Positions 23,924-31,403 of a stretch of 64,000 nucleotides of DNA are shown here, in pieces. The stretch's first letter is position 1. The number at the start of each line of letters is the position of its first letter. The stretch comes from Aeromonas piscicola (GTDB taxonomy: Bacteria; Pseudomonadota; Gammaproteobacteria; Enterobacterales; Aeromonadaceae). A model generated the notes under the pieces. It saw only the letters and a program-made list of their open reading frames with translations, was not told the DNA's origin and did not search any database. A program made the translations under genes and the position numbers. The stretch lies in contig NZ_CDBL01000073.1 in the NCBI RefSeq assembly GCF_000820005.1, positions 204,152 through 268,151 on the forward strand, in the 5' to 3' direction.

Positions 23924-24844
23924 ATGGACCATGCGCTTTCTTCATATAGTCTTAGATGCTTAAATCCAGAGGATAAAAATGGAAGAAAGCAGAATCTACA
24001 TAAACTAAACAGTATATGTGGTAGGGATTTATATGCATTGTTAATTGCCTTCATGAATTCTCGTTTGGAATTCACAAAGGTTGAGACGAAAAAACAAGTC
24101 TACAAATTTGATGAGCTTGAATTTGATCAGGGGAATAGAATTATATCAGGGTGGATGCACTATGGTAAGTACGGGCGCCGATCAGAAATTATTAACATAA
24201 ACAGCAATGAAAAAGAATTTGACAAGAAAACGCAAAATGCAGACATGTCGAAATTTTTCTTTTTGTTTTGGATTCCTTATGATACTGATGGTATCGCATT
24301 GTTTCACACTATAAAAAAAGATGGTGTGAAAACCATGTTTCATTCTGAGTTTCAAAAGTACTTTTCTCGAATAATCCTTGGTCGAACATTACAAATTAAC
24401 TCACTCACCTATGAAAAAGCACTGCAAGAGTGGGCGAATGCTAATATTACGGAAATTAAAGCTGTAAGATTTAAAGGGCAAACAGATATTGCAGATATCC
24501 CTAGTTCATTTGGTGGACATCATATTGATTATGTGATTAGACCACAAAAAAACTCTAGACTTGGAAAGTTGAAATCTATTTTGTCAAAGTCTAGTGATGA
24601 GGCCGCTCTCGTGGAGGAGCTGGATGAGCTTAGTGGTGATATAGTTGTATCATTGGAGCTTGATGGAAATAGCCGAAAATTAAGAATTGGTAGAAATAGT
24701 CGTAAAGCTCTGTGTGAAATAATTCTTCCGGATGAAGTAGAATTAATAGATGGCAATCCTACACTGGCTGCTTTGAAAAAATTCAGCCATGGTATACTAT
24801 TAGAGTTTATTGATAAGCTTCATCCAAGGAGAGGGTTGTCATGA
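23924..24844 (+). CDS. AT-rich prophage conversion protein, possible RexA-like
   Basis: A 306-residue soluble protein with no signal or membrane segment. The middle has FFFLFWIPYDTDGIALFHTIKKDG, and the latter part is a long amphipathic helix region (KLKSILSKSSDEAALVEELDEL) followed by beta strands. It is 60 bases downstream of the repressor, in the same direction, and overlaps the next gene by four bases (ATGA). Order, size and partner type match lambda cI-rexA-rexB. Only faint residue-level resemblance to RexA is visible, so homology is a hypothesis. Base composition differs sharply from the phage core, suggesting recent transfer. Confidence 0.6.
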   Translation: MDHALSSYSLRCLNPEDKNGRKQNLHKLNSICGRDLYALLIAFMNSRLEFTKVETKKQVYKFDELEFDQGNRIISGWMHYGKYGRRSEIININSNEKEFDKKTQNADMSKFFFLFWIPYDTDGIALFHTIKKDGVKTMFHSEFQKYFSRIILGRTLQINSLTYEKALQEWANANITEIKAVRFKGQTDIADIPSSFGGHHIDYVIRPQKNSRLGKLKSILSKSSDEAALVEELDELSGDIVVSLELDGNSRKLRIGRNSRKALCEIILPDEVELIDGNPTLAALKKFSHGILLEFIDKLHPRRGLS

Positions 24845-25455
24845 GTTCTAAAATAAGTGTGACACATATAGTCAAGAGCCACTATAAAACGCTATTTTCC
24901 TCATCGTCTATTGAGACGAAAGTTGCTGACGCTACTATATTTTTTGTTCTGCCATTAGCCATGTCAAGTCTGGCAATGTGGGCAGGTTTAGTCGCCGATA
25001 ATGATTTAGTATCATTATGTGTTAATTTTGGGTCAATTTTTACAGCATTGCTTTTAAGTGTGTTGGTTTTGGTCTATGACCAAGAAAATAAAATCATCGA
25101 TAAAATTCGTGAAGCCAACTCAAAATTTAGTGCAGAGGGAAATGGGGCTTCGATTCTTCCTGAAAATATATTGTCTCAGCGATTACGTTCACCAAGAGAT
25201 GACAATAAACGTGTTTTAATGAAAGAGTTGTACGCAAACATTGCATATTGCATAGTCATATCAGTATTGTTAGTAGCCATATCCGCTATTAATTTAGGTA
25301 TAATTACGATTGCTAAGGATGCAATTTTTAATGCAGGAGGAGTTAATAAATTAATATTTACACCTTTGATGGTGTTTTTATCTCTGCATCTTCTGGTAAC
25401 TATTGTCATGGTTGTAAAACGCCTTTACTCATTACTGTTGAGCAATGAGGATTGA
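24841..25455 (+). CDS. Four-helix membrane protein, possible RexB-like
   Basis: A 204-residue protein with four predicted membrane helices, at about residues 29-51, 56-78, 130-153 and 170-192. A charged cytosolic-looking loop (DQENKIIDKIREANSK...) lies between helices 2 and 3. Lambda RexB likewise has four helices, a basic loop with a KIRE segment, and a C-terminal ILV-rich helix ending in a short charged tail. It overlaps the soluble gene upstream by four bases, so the two form one unit. A depolarising exclusion function is inferred from architecture and position only. It is AT-rich. Confidence 0.65.
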   Translation: MSSKISVTHIVKSHYKTLFSSSSIETKVADATIFFVLPLAMSSLAMWAGLVADNDLVSLCVNFGSIFTALLLSVLVLVYDQENKIIDKIREANSKFSAEGNGASILPENILSQRLRSPRDDNKRVLMKELYANIAYCIVISVLLVAISAINLGIITIAKDAIFNAGGVNKLIFTPLMVFLSLHLLVTIVMVVKRLYSLLLSNED

Positions 25456-25841
25456 AAATATTCATTTTGGCTTTTATACATACCTAAGTACTGCATAGGG
25501 TTATCTAATAAATATTTGTTGTAGGGGCAGTCGACAACAATTTATTCGAGATTAATCAGATTGGGGACAAGGCCAAATTGTTCAAATAAGGGGGGGCCAG
25601 CGAATGCTGGATCCGTTTTTATAGGTTAGCGCTTTCTACGATCGTCCGGTTACCCCCAGCACCTCCAGTTTTCCTATGTATGCAGTAGCCTCAGTTAAAC
25701 ACTGCTAACCATCATTGAAATGCTGTATAAAACCACAGTGTTTTGATGGAGGGTGATGACAGTGAGAGTGCAGTGGTTGGGTACGGTGTCGATGTGCGGG
25801 CAACAGGGATGGATGAGCGCCTTCCTATTGAAGGAGGGGCA
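25456..25841. other. Intergenic region before the integrase
   Basis: 386 bases without a gene. It holds a weak hairpin CCAGC GAAT GCTGG at 25597-25610 followed by ATCCGTTTTT, a possible terminator for the two-gene cassette, and presumably the integrase promoter. No other structure was recognised. Confidence 0.45.
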
Positions 25842-26828
25842 ATGAGCATCAAGTCCACCCCCGAGGGTTACCTGGTTGATATCCGCCCGCAGGGGAGGGA
25901 AGGCAAGCGGGTCCGCAAGCGTTTCAAGACCAAGTCCGAGGCCCAACAGTTCGAACGTTGGTTGATCGCCTCCGAGCACAACAAAGAGTGGGTGGATCGC
26001 CCGGCAGACAACCGGCCGCTCTCCGAGCTTATCGAGCTCTGGTGGCGTTACCATGGTCAGACGCTGAAATCGGGGGAAAATGCCATTACCCGACTGCGCA
26101 AATTGGATGCTGCGTTGGGCTATCCCCATGCCCGGCAAATAAACCGCCTGCTGTTTGCTGAGTATCGGGCGCAACGTCTCCAAGTCGGGTGCCAGCCCAG
26201 TACGCTCAACTGGGAGCAAGATAGGCTTAGTGGTGTCTTTTCCGTGCTGATTGCATTGGGGCACTACCACAATGAACACCCGCTCAAGGGGCTGAAAAAG
26301 CTCAAACAGGTTGACCGCGCTATGGGGTATCTCACCCATGAGGAAATTGGTAGCCTGCTGGCGGCGCTGAGAGGTGACAACCTGAAGGTGGTCAAGTTGT
26401 GTTTGGCCACCGGAGCCCGCTGGAGCGAGGCGACGGGCCTGCGGCGAGATGATGTGATTGCCAGCCGGGTGACCTACATCAACACCAAGAACGGCAAGAA
26501 CCGGACAGTGCCCATCTCGGCCGCCCTGGCGAAAGAGATCACCCAAGGTGTTCGGCGTGGCCCGTTATTTCAGGACGTTGACTATCTGCTGGTGCGTGAC
26601 GTGATCAAGCAAGTTGCCCCTGATTTGCCAGTAGGGCAGGCGGTACATGTGCTGCGCCATACGTTCGCTTCTCACTTTATGATGGCGGGTGGAAATATCT
26701 TGGCGCTGCAAAAAATTCTTGGGCATCAGAACATTCATCAGACGATGACCTATGCCCACTTTGCACCGGATTATCTTAATGATGTGGTCCGCTTCAACCC
26801 TCTGGAAAACCATCTTCAGCCTGTTTGA
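25842..26828 (+). CDS. int: Phage tyrosine integrase
   Basis: A 328-residue tyrosine recombinase. The N-terminus (MSIKSTPEGYLVDIRPQG) is the arm-site binding domain, followed by a core-binding helical domain. Catalytic residues are Arg193 (ATGARWSEA), His269 and Arg272 (HVLRHTFASH), His295 (LGHQN) and Tyr304 (MTYAHF). The P2/HP1-like length and type fit the prophage. ATG 25842 follows AGGAGGGG. It is the last phage gene; the right attachment site should lie within the next 130 bases, before the host terminator. Confidence 0.94.
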   Translation: MSIKSTPEGYLVDIRPQGREGKRVRKRFKTKSEAQQFERWLIASEHNKEWVDRPADNRPLSELIELWWRYHGQTLKSGENAITRLRKLDAALGYPHARQINRLLFAEYRAQRLQVGCQPSTLNWEQDRLSGVFSVLIALGHYHNEHPLKGLKKLKQVDRAMGYLTHEEIGSLLAALRGDNLKVVKLCLATGARWSEATGLRRDDVIASRVTYINTKNGKNRTVPISAALAKEITQGVRRGPLFQDVDYLLVRDVIKQVAPDLPVGQAVHVLRHTFASHFMMAGGNILALQKILGHQNIHQTMTYAHFAPDYLNDVVRFNPLENHLQPV

Positions 26829-26958
26829 ACTGCCCGGGAATGGGTGACAAAAAGTGTCCACATTTTGCCAATATTGGTGTCTTTCCTCGTCCCATAGCGT
26901 CCCCTTGTGTGGCACCTAACTATTTGATTTTATTGTAAGTCGTTGAAGTTAAAGAAAT

Positions 26959-26986
26959 AAAAATGGCAGCCGAGGCTGCCATTTTT
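26959..26986. terminator. Bidirectional terminator after the symporter gene
   Basis: Perfect 13-base arms AAAAATGGCAGCC / GGCTGCCATTTTT with a two-base loop, with A- and T-runs giving activity in both directions. It lies 15 bases after the leftward symporter gene and marks the first clearly host sequence to the right of the prophage. Confidence 0.85.
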
Positions 26987-27000
26987 GCTGGGCATTGTCT

Positions 27001-28494
27001 TCAGGATACTTTGCGATCCGGCTCGAACGGGTGGCCGGCCTTTTCTTGTTCCAGGTTGTCTTCGGAGCGGTGGCCCATCCAGTAATCGGCGTTCTTGATG
27101 CCGAGTTTTTCCGGGTGGAACACGGGATCCAGCCCCTTGGCCTGCTGGGCTTCATAATCCCGCAGGCAGACGAAGGCGGTCTTTTGCAGCAGCAGGATGG
27201 CGATGATGTTGAGCCAGGCCATCAGGCCGACCCCGATATCACCCAGACCCCAGGCCAGATCGGCGGTCTTGACAGTGCCATAGACGGTGGAGGCCATCAG
27301 CGTCAACTTGAGCATGAAGGTCAGCCAGGGACGGTTCACCTTGCGGTTGATGTAGGCGATGTTGGTCTCGGCTATGTAGTAGTAAGCGACTATGGTGGTG
27401 AACGCGAAGAAGAACAGCGCTATGGCCACGAACATGCTGCCAAAGCCGGGCATCATGCTCTCCATGGCGGTCTGCACATAACCAGGCCCTGCGGCTATGC
27501 CGGCGATCCCCGTGTAGAGGGCGGCACCATCCGGTCCCTGCACGTTGTAGAGGCCTGTGATGAGCAGCATAAAGCCGGTGGCTGAGCAGACGAACAGAGT
27601 ATCGATATAGACGGAGAACGCCTGTACCAGACCCTGCTTAGCCGGGTGGCTCACCGCAGCGGCGGAGGAGGCGTGCGGTCCAGTACCTTGACCCGCTTCG
27701 TTGGAGTAGACCCCGCGCTTGACTCCCCACATGATGGCCAGACCCAGAATGGCACCGAAGCCGGCATCAAAGCCGAAGGCACTCTTCCAGATCAGCAGGA
27801 TCACGCCCGGCAGGGCCGTGATGTTGAGGGCTATGATGACGCAGGCCACTATGATGTAGCCCAGCGCCATGAAGGGCACCACTGTACTGGCGAAGCTGGC
27901 GATCCGCTTGACACCGCCGAAGATGATGAAGCCGAGCAGCAGCGCCAGACCGGCGGCGGTGACGTTCGGATCGATATCAAAGGCGGTCTGCAGGCTGGAG
28001 CCGATGGAGTTGGCCTGTACCCCCGGCATCAGCACGCCGCAGGCGAAGATGGTGGAGATGGCGAAGGTCCAGGCATACCACTTCATGCCGAGCCCTTTCT
28101 CTATGTAGAAGGCGGGGCCCCCGCGGTATTCGCCGTTGATCTTCTCCTTGTAGACCTGACCCAGGGTGGACTCCACGAAGGCGGAGCTGGCGCCGAGGAA
28201 GGCGACCATCCACATCCAGAACAGGGCGCCTGGGCCACCGAAGGTGATGGCAGTGGCGACACCGGCGATGTTGCCGGTACCGACCCGGCCGGCCAGGGTC
28301 ATGGCCAGCGCCTGGAAGGAGGAGACACCGGCATCCGTGCTCTTGCCATCAAACATCAGCCGGATCATCTCCTTGATGTGACGCAGTTGCAGGAAGCGGC
28401 TGCGCAGGGAGAAGTAGAGGCCTACCCCCAGACACAGAAAGATGAGCGCTGGGCTCCAAATCACCCCATTGATGGCATTGACGATCTCATTCAT
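27001..28494 (-). CDS. Sodium:alanine symporter (AGCS family)
   Basis: A 497-residue membrane protein with about ten hydrophobic segments, typical of AGCS (AlsT/DagA) transporters: GRVGTGNIAGVATAITFGGPGALFWMW near the start is the family signature, and NEAGQGTGPHASSAAA is also characteristic. It imports alanine or glycine with Na+. ATG 28494 follows AAGGAG. It stands alone, ending at a strong bidirectional terminator. Confidence 0.93.
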   Translation of the reverse strand: MNEIVNAINGVIWSPALIFLCLGVGLYFSLRSRFLQLRHIKEMIRLMFDGKSTDAGVSSFQALAMTLAGRVGTGNIAGVATAITFGGPGALFWMWMVAFLGASSAFVESTLGQVYKEKINGEYRGGPAFYIEKGLGMKWYAWTFAISTIFACGVLMPGVQANSIGSSLQTAFDIDPNVTAAGLALLLGFIIFGGVKRIASFASTVVPFMALGYIIVACVIIALNITALPGVILLIWKSAFGFDAGFGAILGLAIMWGVKRGVYSNEAGQGTGPHASSAAAVSHPAKQGLVQAFSVYIDTLFVCSATGFMLLITGLYNVQGPDGAALYTGIAGIAAGPGYVQTAMESMMPGFGSMFVAIALFFFAFTTIVAYYYIAETNIAYINRKVNRPWLTFMLKLTLMASTVYGTVKTADLAWGLGDIGVGLMAWLNIIAILLLQKTAFVCLRDYEAQQAKGLDPVFHPEKLGIKNADYWMGHRSEDNLEQEKAGHPFEPDRKVS

Positions 28495-28796
28495 GTACAA
28501 CAACTCCTTTGTCGTGCTGTCTTGGCGGGGTCTGCGCCCCGCTCCCTTAAAAAAGTGGGTGACCAAGGGGGTCACTCAATGGTGTGCGGAATGTTCAACT
28601 GCCAAGTCCGCGGGTTTTAACATATCCATTTGTTCATGGGCTTCCCAGTGAAATATGTTGTCGGGTTGTTAATTTGTGAATTGACATTAACAAATGGTCG
28701 ATTTGACTGGACACAATACTGCGCAACCCCCTTATCATCGCCATTTGCCCCTGGATGGATTGGGGTGGCTGAGACAGAGCAAAATGGAGGCCAAAG
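28495..28796. other. Divergent intergenic region
   Basis: 302 bases between the divergent symporter and acetyltransferase genes. The middle part (28620-28720) is AT-rich and probably holds both promoters; I could not fix convincing -35/-10 pairs. No gene seen. Confidence 0.4.
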
Positions 28797-29234
28797 ATGG
28801 AGATGGAAAGAGAAGCGTGGCTGATCCGGCCCGCCGGGCAGGCGGATGCCGATGCCATGGCGCAGTTGTTCGGGCAGCTCGGTTATCCGGCCAGCCCGAC
28901 CGAGGTGGGCGAGCGCTGGGGCAGGCAGGAGCCGGCTAGCGAGGTGCTGCTTGCCTGTGATGGGGATGACGTGGCGGGCGTGCTGGTGTGGCACCGTCTG
29001 CGGCCCTTGCATGTTGCCCCAGACTGGGGCCTGATCTCGGCGCTGGTTGTCGATGAAGGTGCAAGGGGGGCGGGTGTGGGGGCCGCCTTGCTGGCGGCGG
29101 CAGAAGCCAGCGCCCTGGCGCAGGGTTGCAGCCAGCTGGAGTTGTCCAGCAGCCTCAAGCGTGAGGGGGCCCATCGCTTCTATCTGGCGCAGGGCTATCT
29201 TGAACGCCCGAAACGGTTCGTGAAATCATTCTGA
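28797..29234 (+). CDS. GNAT family N-acetyltransferase
   Basis: A 145-residue GNAT protein: IRPAGQADADAMAQLFGQLGYP at the start, ALVVDEGARGAGVGAALL as the acetyl-CoA binding motif A (R/Q-x-x-G-x-G/A), and AHRFYLAQGYLERPKRFVKSF as motif B. The substrate is unknown. ATG 28797 lies seven bases after GGAGG. It is followed at once by the MtfA gene, possibly cotranscribed. Confidence 0.88.
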   Translation: MEMEREAWLIRPAGQADADAMAQLFGQLGYPASPTEVGERWGRQEPASEVLLACDGDDVAGVLVWHRLRPLHVAPDWGLISALVVDEGARGAGVGAALLAAAEASALAQGCSQLELSSSLKREGAHRFYLAQGYLERPKRFVKSF

Positions 29235-29252
29235 TCAGCAAGAGGAGTCCAT

Positions 29253-30062
29253 GTGTTCTGGTCCAGGTTATGGAGTCTGTTTGGTGGTGCATCCCGGCAG
29301 GAAGAGAATGCCCCGGGTGTGTTGGAGTGGCAGCAGGCGCTGGCTGCCGTGCCCATTTTGCAAGGATTTACCCACAGTGATCAGCTGCGGCTGGTCGCGC
29401 TGGCGCAGCAGTTTCTGGCTCGCAAGACGCTCACCCAGATTGGCGTCGAGCTCACCCCTCGCCAGCAGGCGGTACTGGCCCTGCAGGCCGTGCTGCCCAT
29501 TTTGCATCTGGGGCTCGACTGGTATCGCGGTTTTCACGAAATCATCCTGATCCCCGAGCCGGTGACCCGTCGTCAGGAGGTGCAGGATGAGTTCGGCTTG
29601 GTGAGCGAGTGGGAAGAGGAGAACGCCGGGGAGTCCTGGCCGCAGGGACCGCTGGTGCTGGCCTGGAGCGAGCTGCAGCAGGACGGGGACTGGGACGGGT
29701 TCAACCTGGTGATCCACGAACTGGCCCACAAGCTCGACATGCTGGGGGGGGAGGCTGACGGTGCGCCGCCACTGCCGGCAGGCATGGATCCGCGCCAGTG
29801 GACCCAGGCGTTGCAGGGGGCGTTCGATGCCATGAATGCCCAGCTGGCCCGCCATGAGGTGACAGCCATCGACCCTTATGCCGCCGAGCACCCGGCCGAG
29901 TTCTTTGCGGTGTGCAGCGAGAGCTTCTTTACCGATCCGCTGCGCCTGCGTGACACCTATCCCGCCGTGTATGAGCAGTTCGTGCTCTTCTTCGGCCAGC
30001 AGCCGGCGACGCGTTTTCCGGCCACCCGGCTGCTGGCAAGGGAGCCTGAATTACAGGGTTGA
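29253..30062 (+). CDS. mtfA: MtfA-type zinc peptidase
   Basis: A 269-residue protein matching MtfA: the HELAHKLD zinc motif (His155, Glu156, His159), an upstream hydrophobic PILHLGLDWYRGF segment, and YAAEHPAEFFAVCSESFF providing a third ligand, as in the Mlc-titration factor A family. In E. coli MtfA binds the repressor Mlc and so affects glucose PTS expression. The GTG start at 29253 follows AGAGGAG; an ATG two bases earlier opens only a short wrong frame. A terminator follows. Confidence 0.9.
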   Translation: MFWSRLWSLFGGASRQEENAPGVLEWQQALAAVPILQGFTHSDQLRLVALAQQFLARKTLTQIGVELTPRQQAVLALQAVLPILHLGLDWYRGFHEIILIPEPVTRRQEVQDEFGLVSEWEEENAGESWPQGPLVLAWSELQQDGDWDGFNLVIHELAHKLDMLGGEADGAPPLPAGMDPRQWTQALQGAFDAMNAQLARHEVTAIDPYAAEHPAEFFAVCSESFFTDPLRLRDTYPAVYEQFVLFFGQQPATRFPATRLLAREPELQG

Positions 30063-30092
30063 CACGCCCTGGCTTGCCAACGGCAGATAAAC

Positions 30093-30119
30093 AAAAGGCA
30101 CCCCTGAGGGTGCCTTTTT
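30093..30119. terminator. Bidirectional terminator between mtfA and the acetate transporter
   Basis: AAAAGGCACCC and GGGTGCCTTTTT pair around a CCTGA-like loop between convergent genes, with A- and T-runs on both sides. Confidence 0.85.
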
Positions 30120-30147
30120 GCATGGGCGCAAGGGCCTGTGGCTGCGC

Positions 30148-30744
30148 TTACGCGGCAGCCTTGAGCTGCACGGTGGCGGCTTTCTTGTGATCGCCAATCG
30201 GCAGCACTGTGCGGCCAAATTGCTCGTTGATCACGGTGGCCATGGCCAGGTAGATGGCGCTGGCGCCGCAGATGATGCCTTCGAAACCGGCGATGGTGCC
30301 GATCAGGGTACTGCCGGTGAAGTCACGGGCGGCCAGCAGGAAGAACAGCACTGTCAGGGAGGCGAACACGAACTGCTTCACGCGCGGGTAGTTGACGGTG
30401 CCAACCAGCATGAACAGGGTGAACATGCCCCACATCAGCAGGTACCAGCCCATGTAGGCGTGGGGAGTGGCTTCGGCCAGACCCATGGTCGGCATCACCA
30501 GCAGGAACACCAGGCTCCACCAGAAGGTGCCGTAGGAGATGAAGGCGGTGACACCGAAGGTGTTGCCACGCTTGAACTCCATGATACCGGCGATGATCTG
30601 GGCCAGGCCGCCATAGCACAGGCCCATGGCCAGGATCATGGCGCTGATGGGGAAGAAACCTGCGTTATGGATGTTCAGCAGAATGGTGGTCATACCGAAA
30701 CCCATCAGACCCAGAGGGGCAGGGTTGGCCAATTTTTCGCTCAC
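30148..30744 (-). CDS. satP: Acetate/succinate transporter, SatP/YaaH family
   Basis: A 198-residue protein with six predicted helices and the family signature NPAPLGLMGFGMTTILLN near the start (NPAPLGL). It belongs to the GPR1/FUN34/YaaH group, which moves acetate and succinate across the inner membrane. The start is a GTG at 30744 with GGAG upstream; the longer frame upstream is non-coding in character. Confidence 0.92.
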   Translation of the reverse strand: MSEKLANPAPLGLMGFGMTTILLNIHNAGFFPISAMILAMGLCYGGLAQIIAGIMEFKRGNTFGVTAFISYGTFWWSLVFLLVMPTMGLAEATPHAYMGWYLLMWGMFTLFMLVGTVNYPRVKQFVFASLTVLFFLLAARDFTGSTLIGTIAGFEGIICGASAIYLAMATVINEQFGRTVLPIGDHKKAATVQLKAAA

Positions 30745-31403
30745 GTGGCGTTCTCCAAAAATAGAGGTGGGGGTTGATAAAAGACGCGCGATTTTAGGCA
30801 GCCTCTTGGCCCCGAGCAAGAGGGGGAACCGCAGAAATGGTAAAAAAACTACACGAAATTTTACCCCATGGACCATTCGTGCCATTCAGGTAGATGGCAG
30901 GTGAATAAATAGCGTCGGCAAGGTTGATTTTTTGTATGAAAAGCGCGCTTTGTGAAAGTAAGCAACATAGGACGTGGGCATGTTTGACTGTCGTGCTTTG
31001 TCCCTCTTTTTTATTGCCTGCGTAGTGCTGTTAGATTGAAAAATAGCCTCATATGCCATCAGACAAGAGTGTGCCACTGCCATGTGAGGCTGGGATCGAT
31101 CTCAGCTTATGTTGCGCGTCTGCCGGTTTGGCAGGGGCCCCAAGCAGGGAGAGCATCATGGCTAACGGGCTAACGGGCTAACGGGCTAACGGGCTAACGG
31201 GCTAACGGGCTAACGGGCTAACGGGAGCGGAGCATCAAGGGAAGGGGCACGGATCATCGCACCGGCGCCATCCGCCCGGCCGCATAGCGCCGCCATATGG
31301 CAGCGCTTGGGGCGTGATGGTCGCCGTGGGCAAGGCGGGGCGATGCGAAAAGACACCAGGCATGGCGAGCAAGCGGGTGACTCCTCTCGGCCCCCCGCAC
31401 TGG
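30745..31403. other. Intergenic region with a tandem repeat
   Basis: 659 bases without a convincing gene. The left part is the transporter leader. The part at 31161-31224 is an 8-base tandem repeat (separate entry), followed by about 180 GC-rich bases with no coding signal in any frame. Confidence 0.5.
31161..31224. repeat. Eight tandem copies of GCTAACGG
   Basis: Eight perfect 8-base units stand head to tail, with one further G. An ATG with a GAGAG-like site lies just upstream, but every reading frame through the array meets TAA within 24 bases, so the array is non-coding. Perfect identity suggests a young or actively slipping simple repeat. Confidence 0.95.

Noticed and set aside
23924-25455. 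Kiwa (KwaA/KwaB) as an explanation of the membrane plus soluble pair
   Set aside because: Kiwa also pairs a four-helix protein with a soluble one of about 310 residues, but the gene order is reversed and I see no KwaB-like pattern. Position behind the repressor fits a RexAB-type module better. It remains worth testing by profile search.
26829-26958. Exact right attachment site of the prophage
   Set aside because: It should lie here between int and the host terminator, but the left end is outside the window, so the repeated core cannot be recognised.
31158-31224. Phase-variable coding through the 8-base repeat
   Set aside because: Although 8 is not a multiple of 3, all frames through the array contain TAA within 24 bases, so no frame can read through it.
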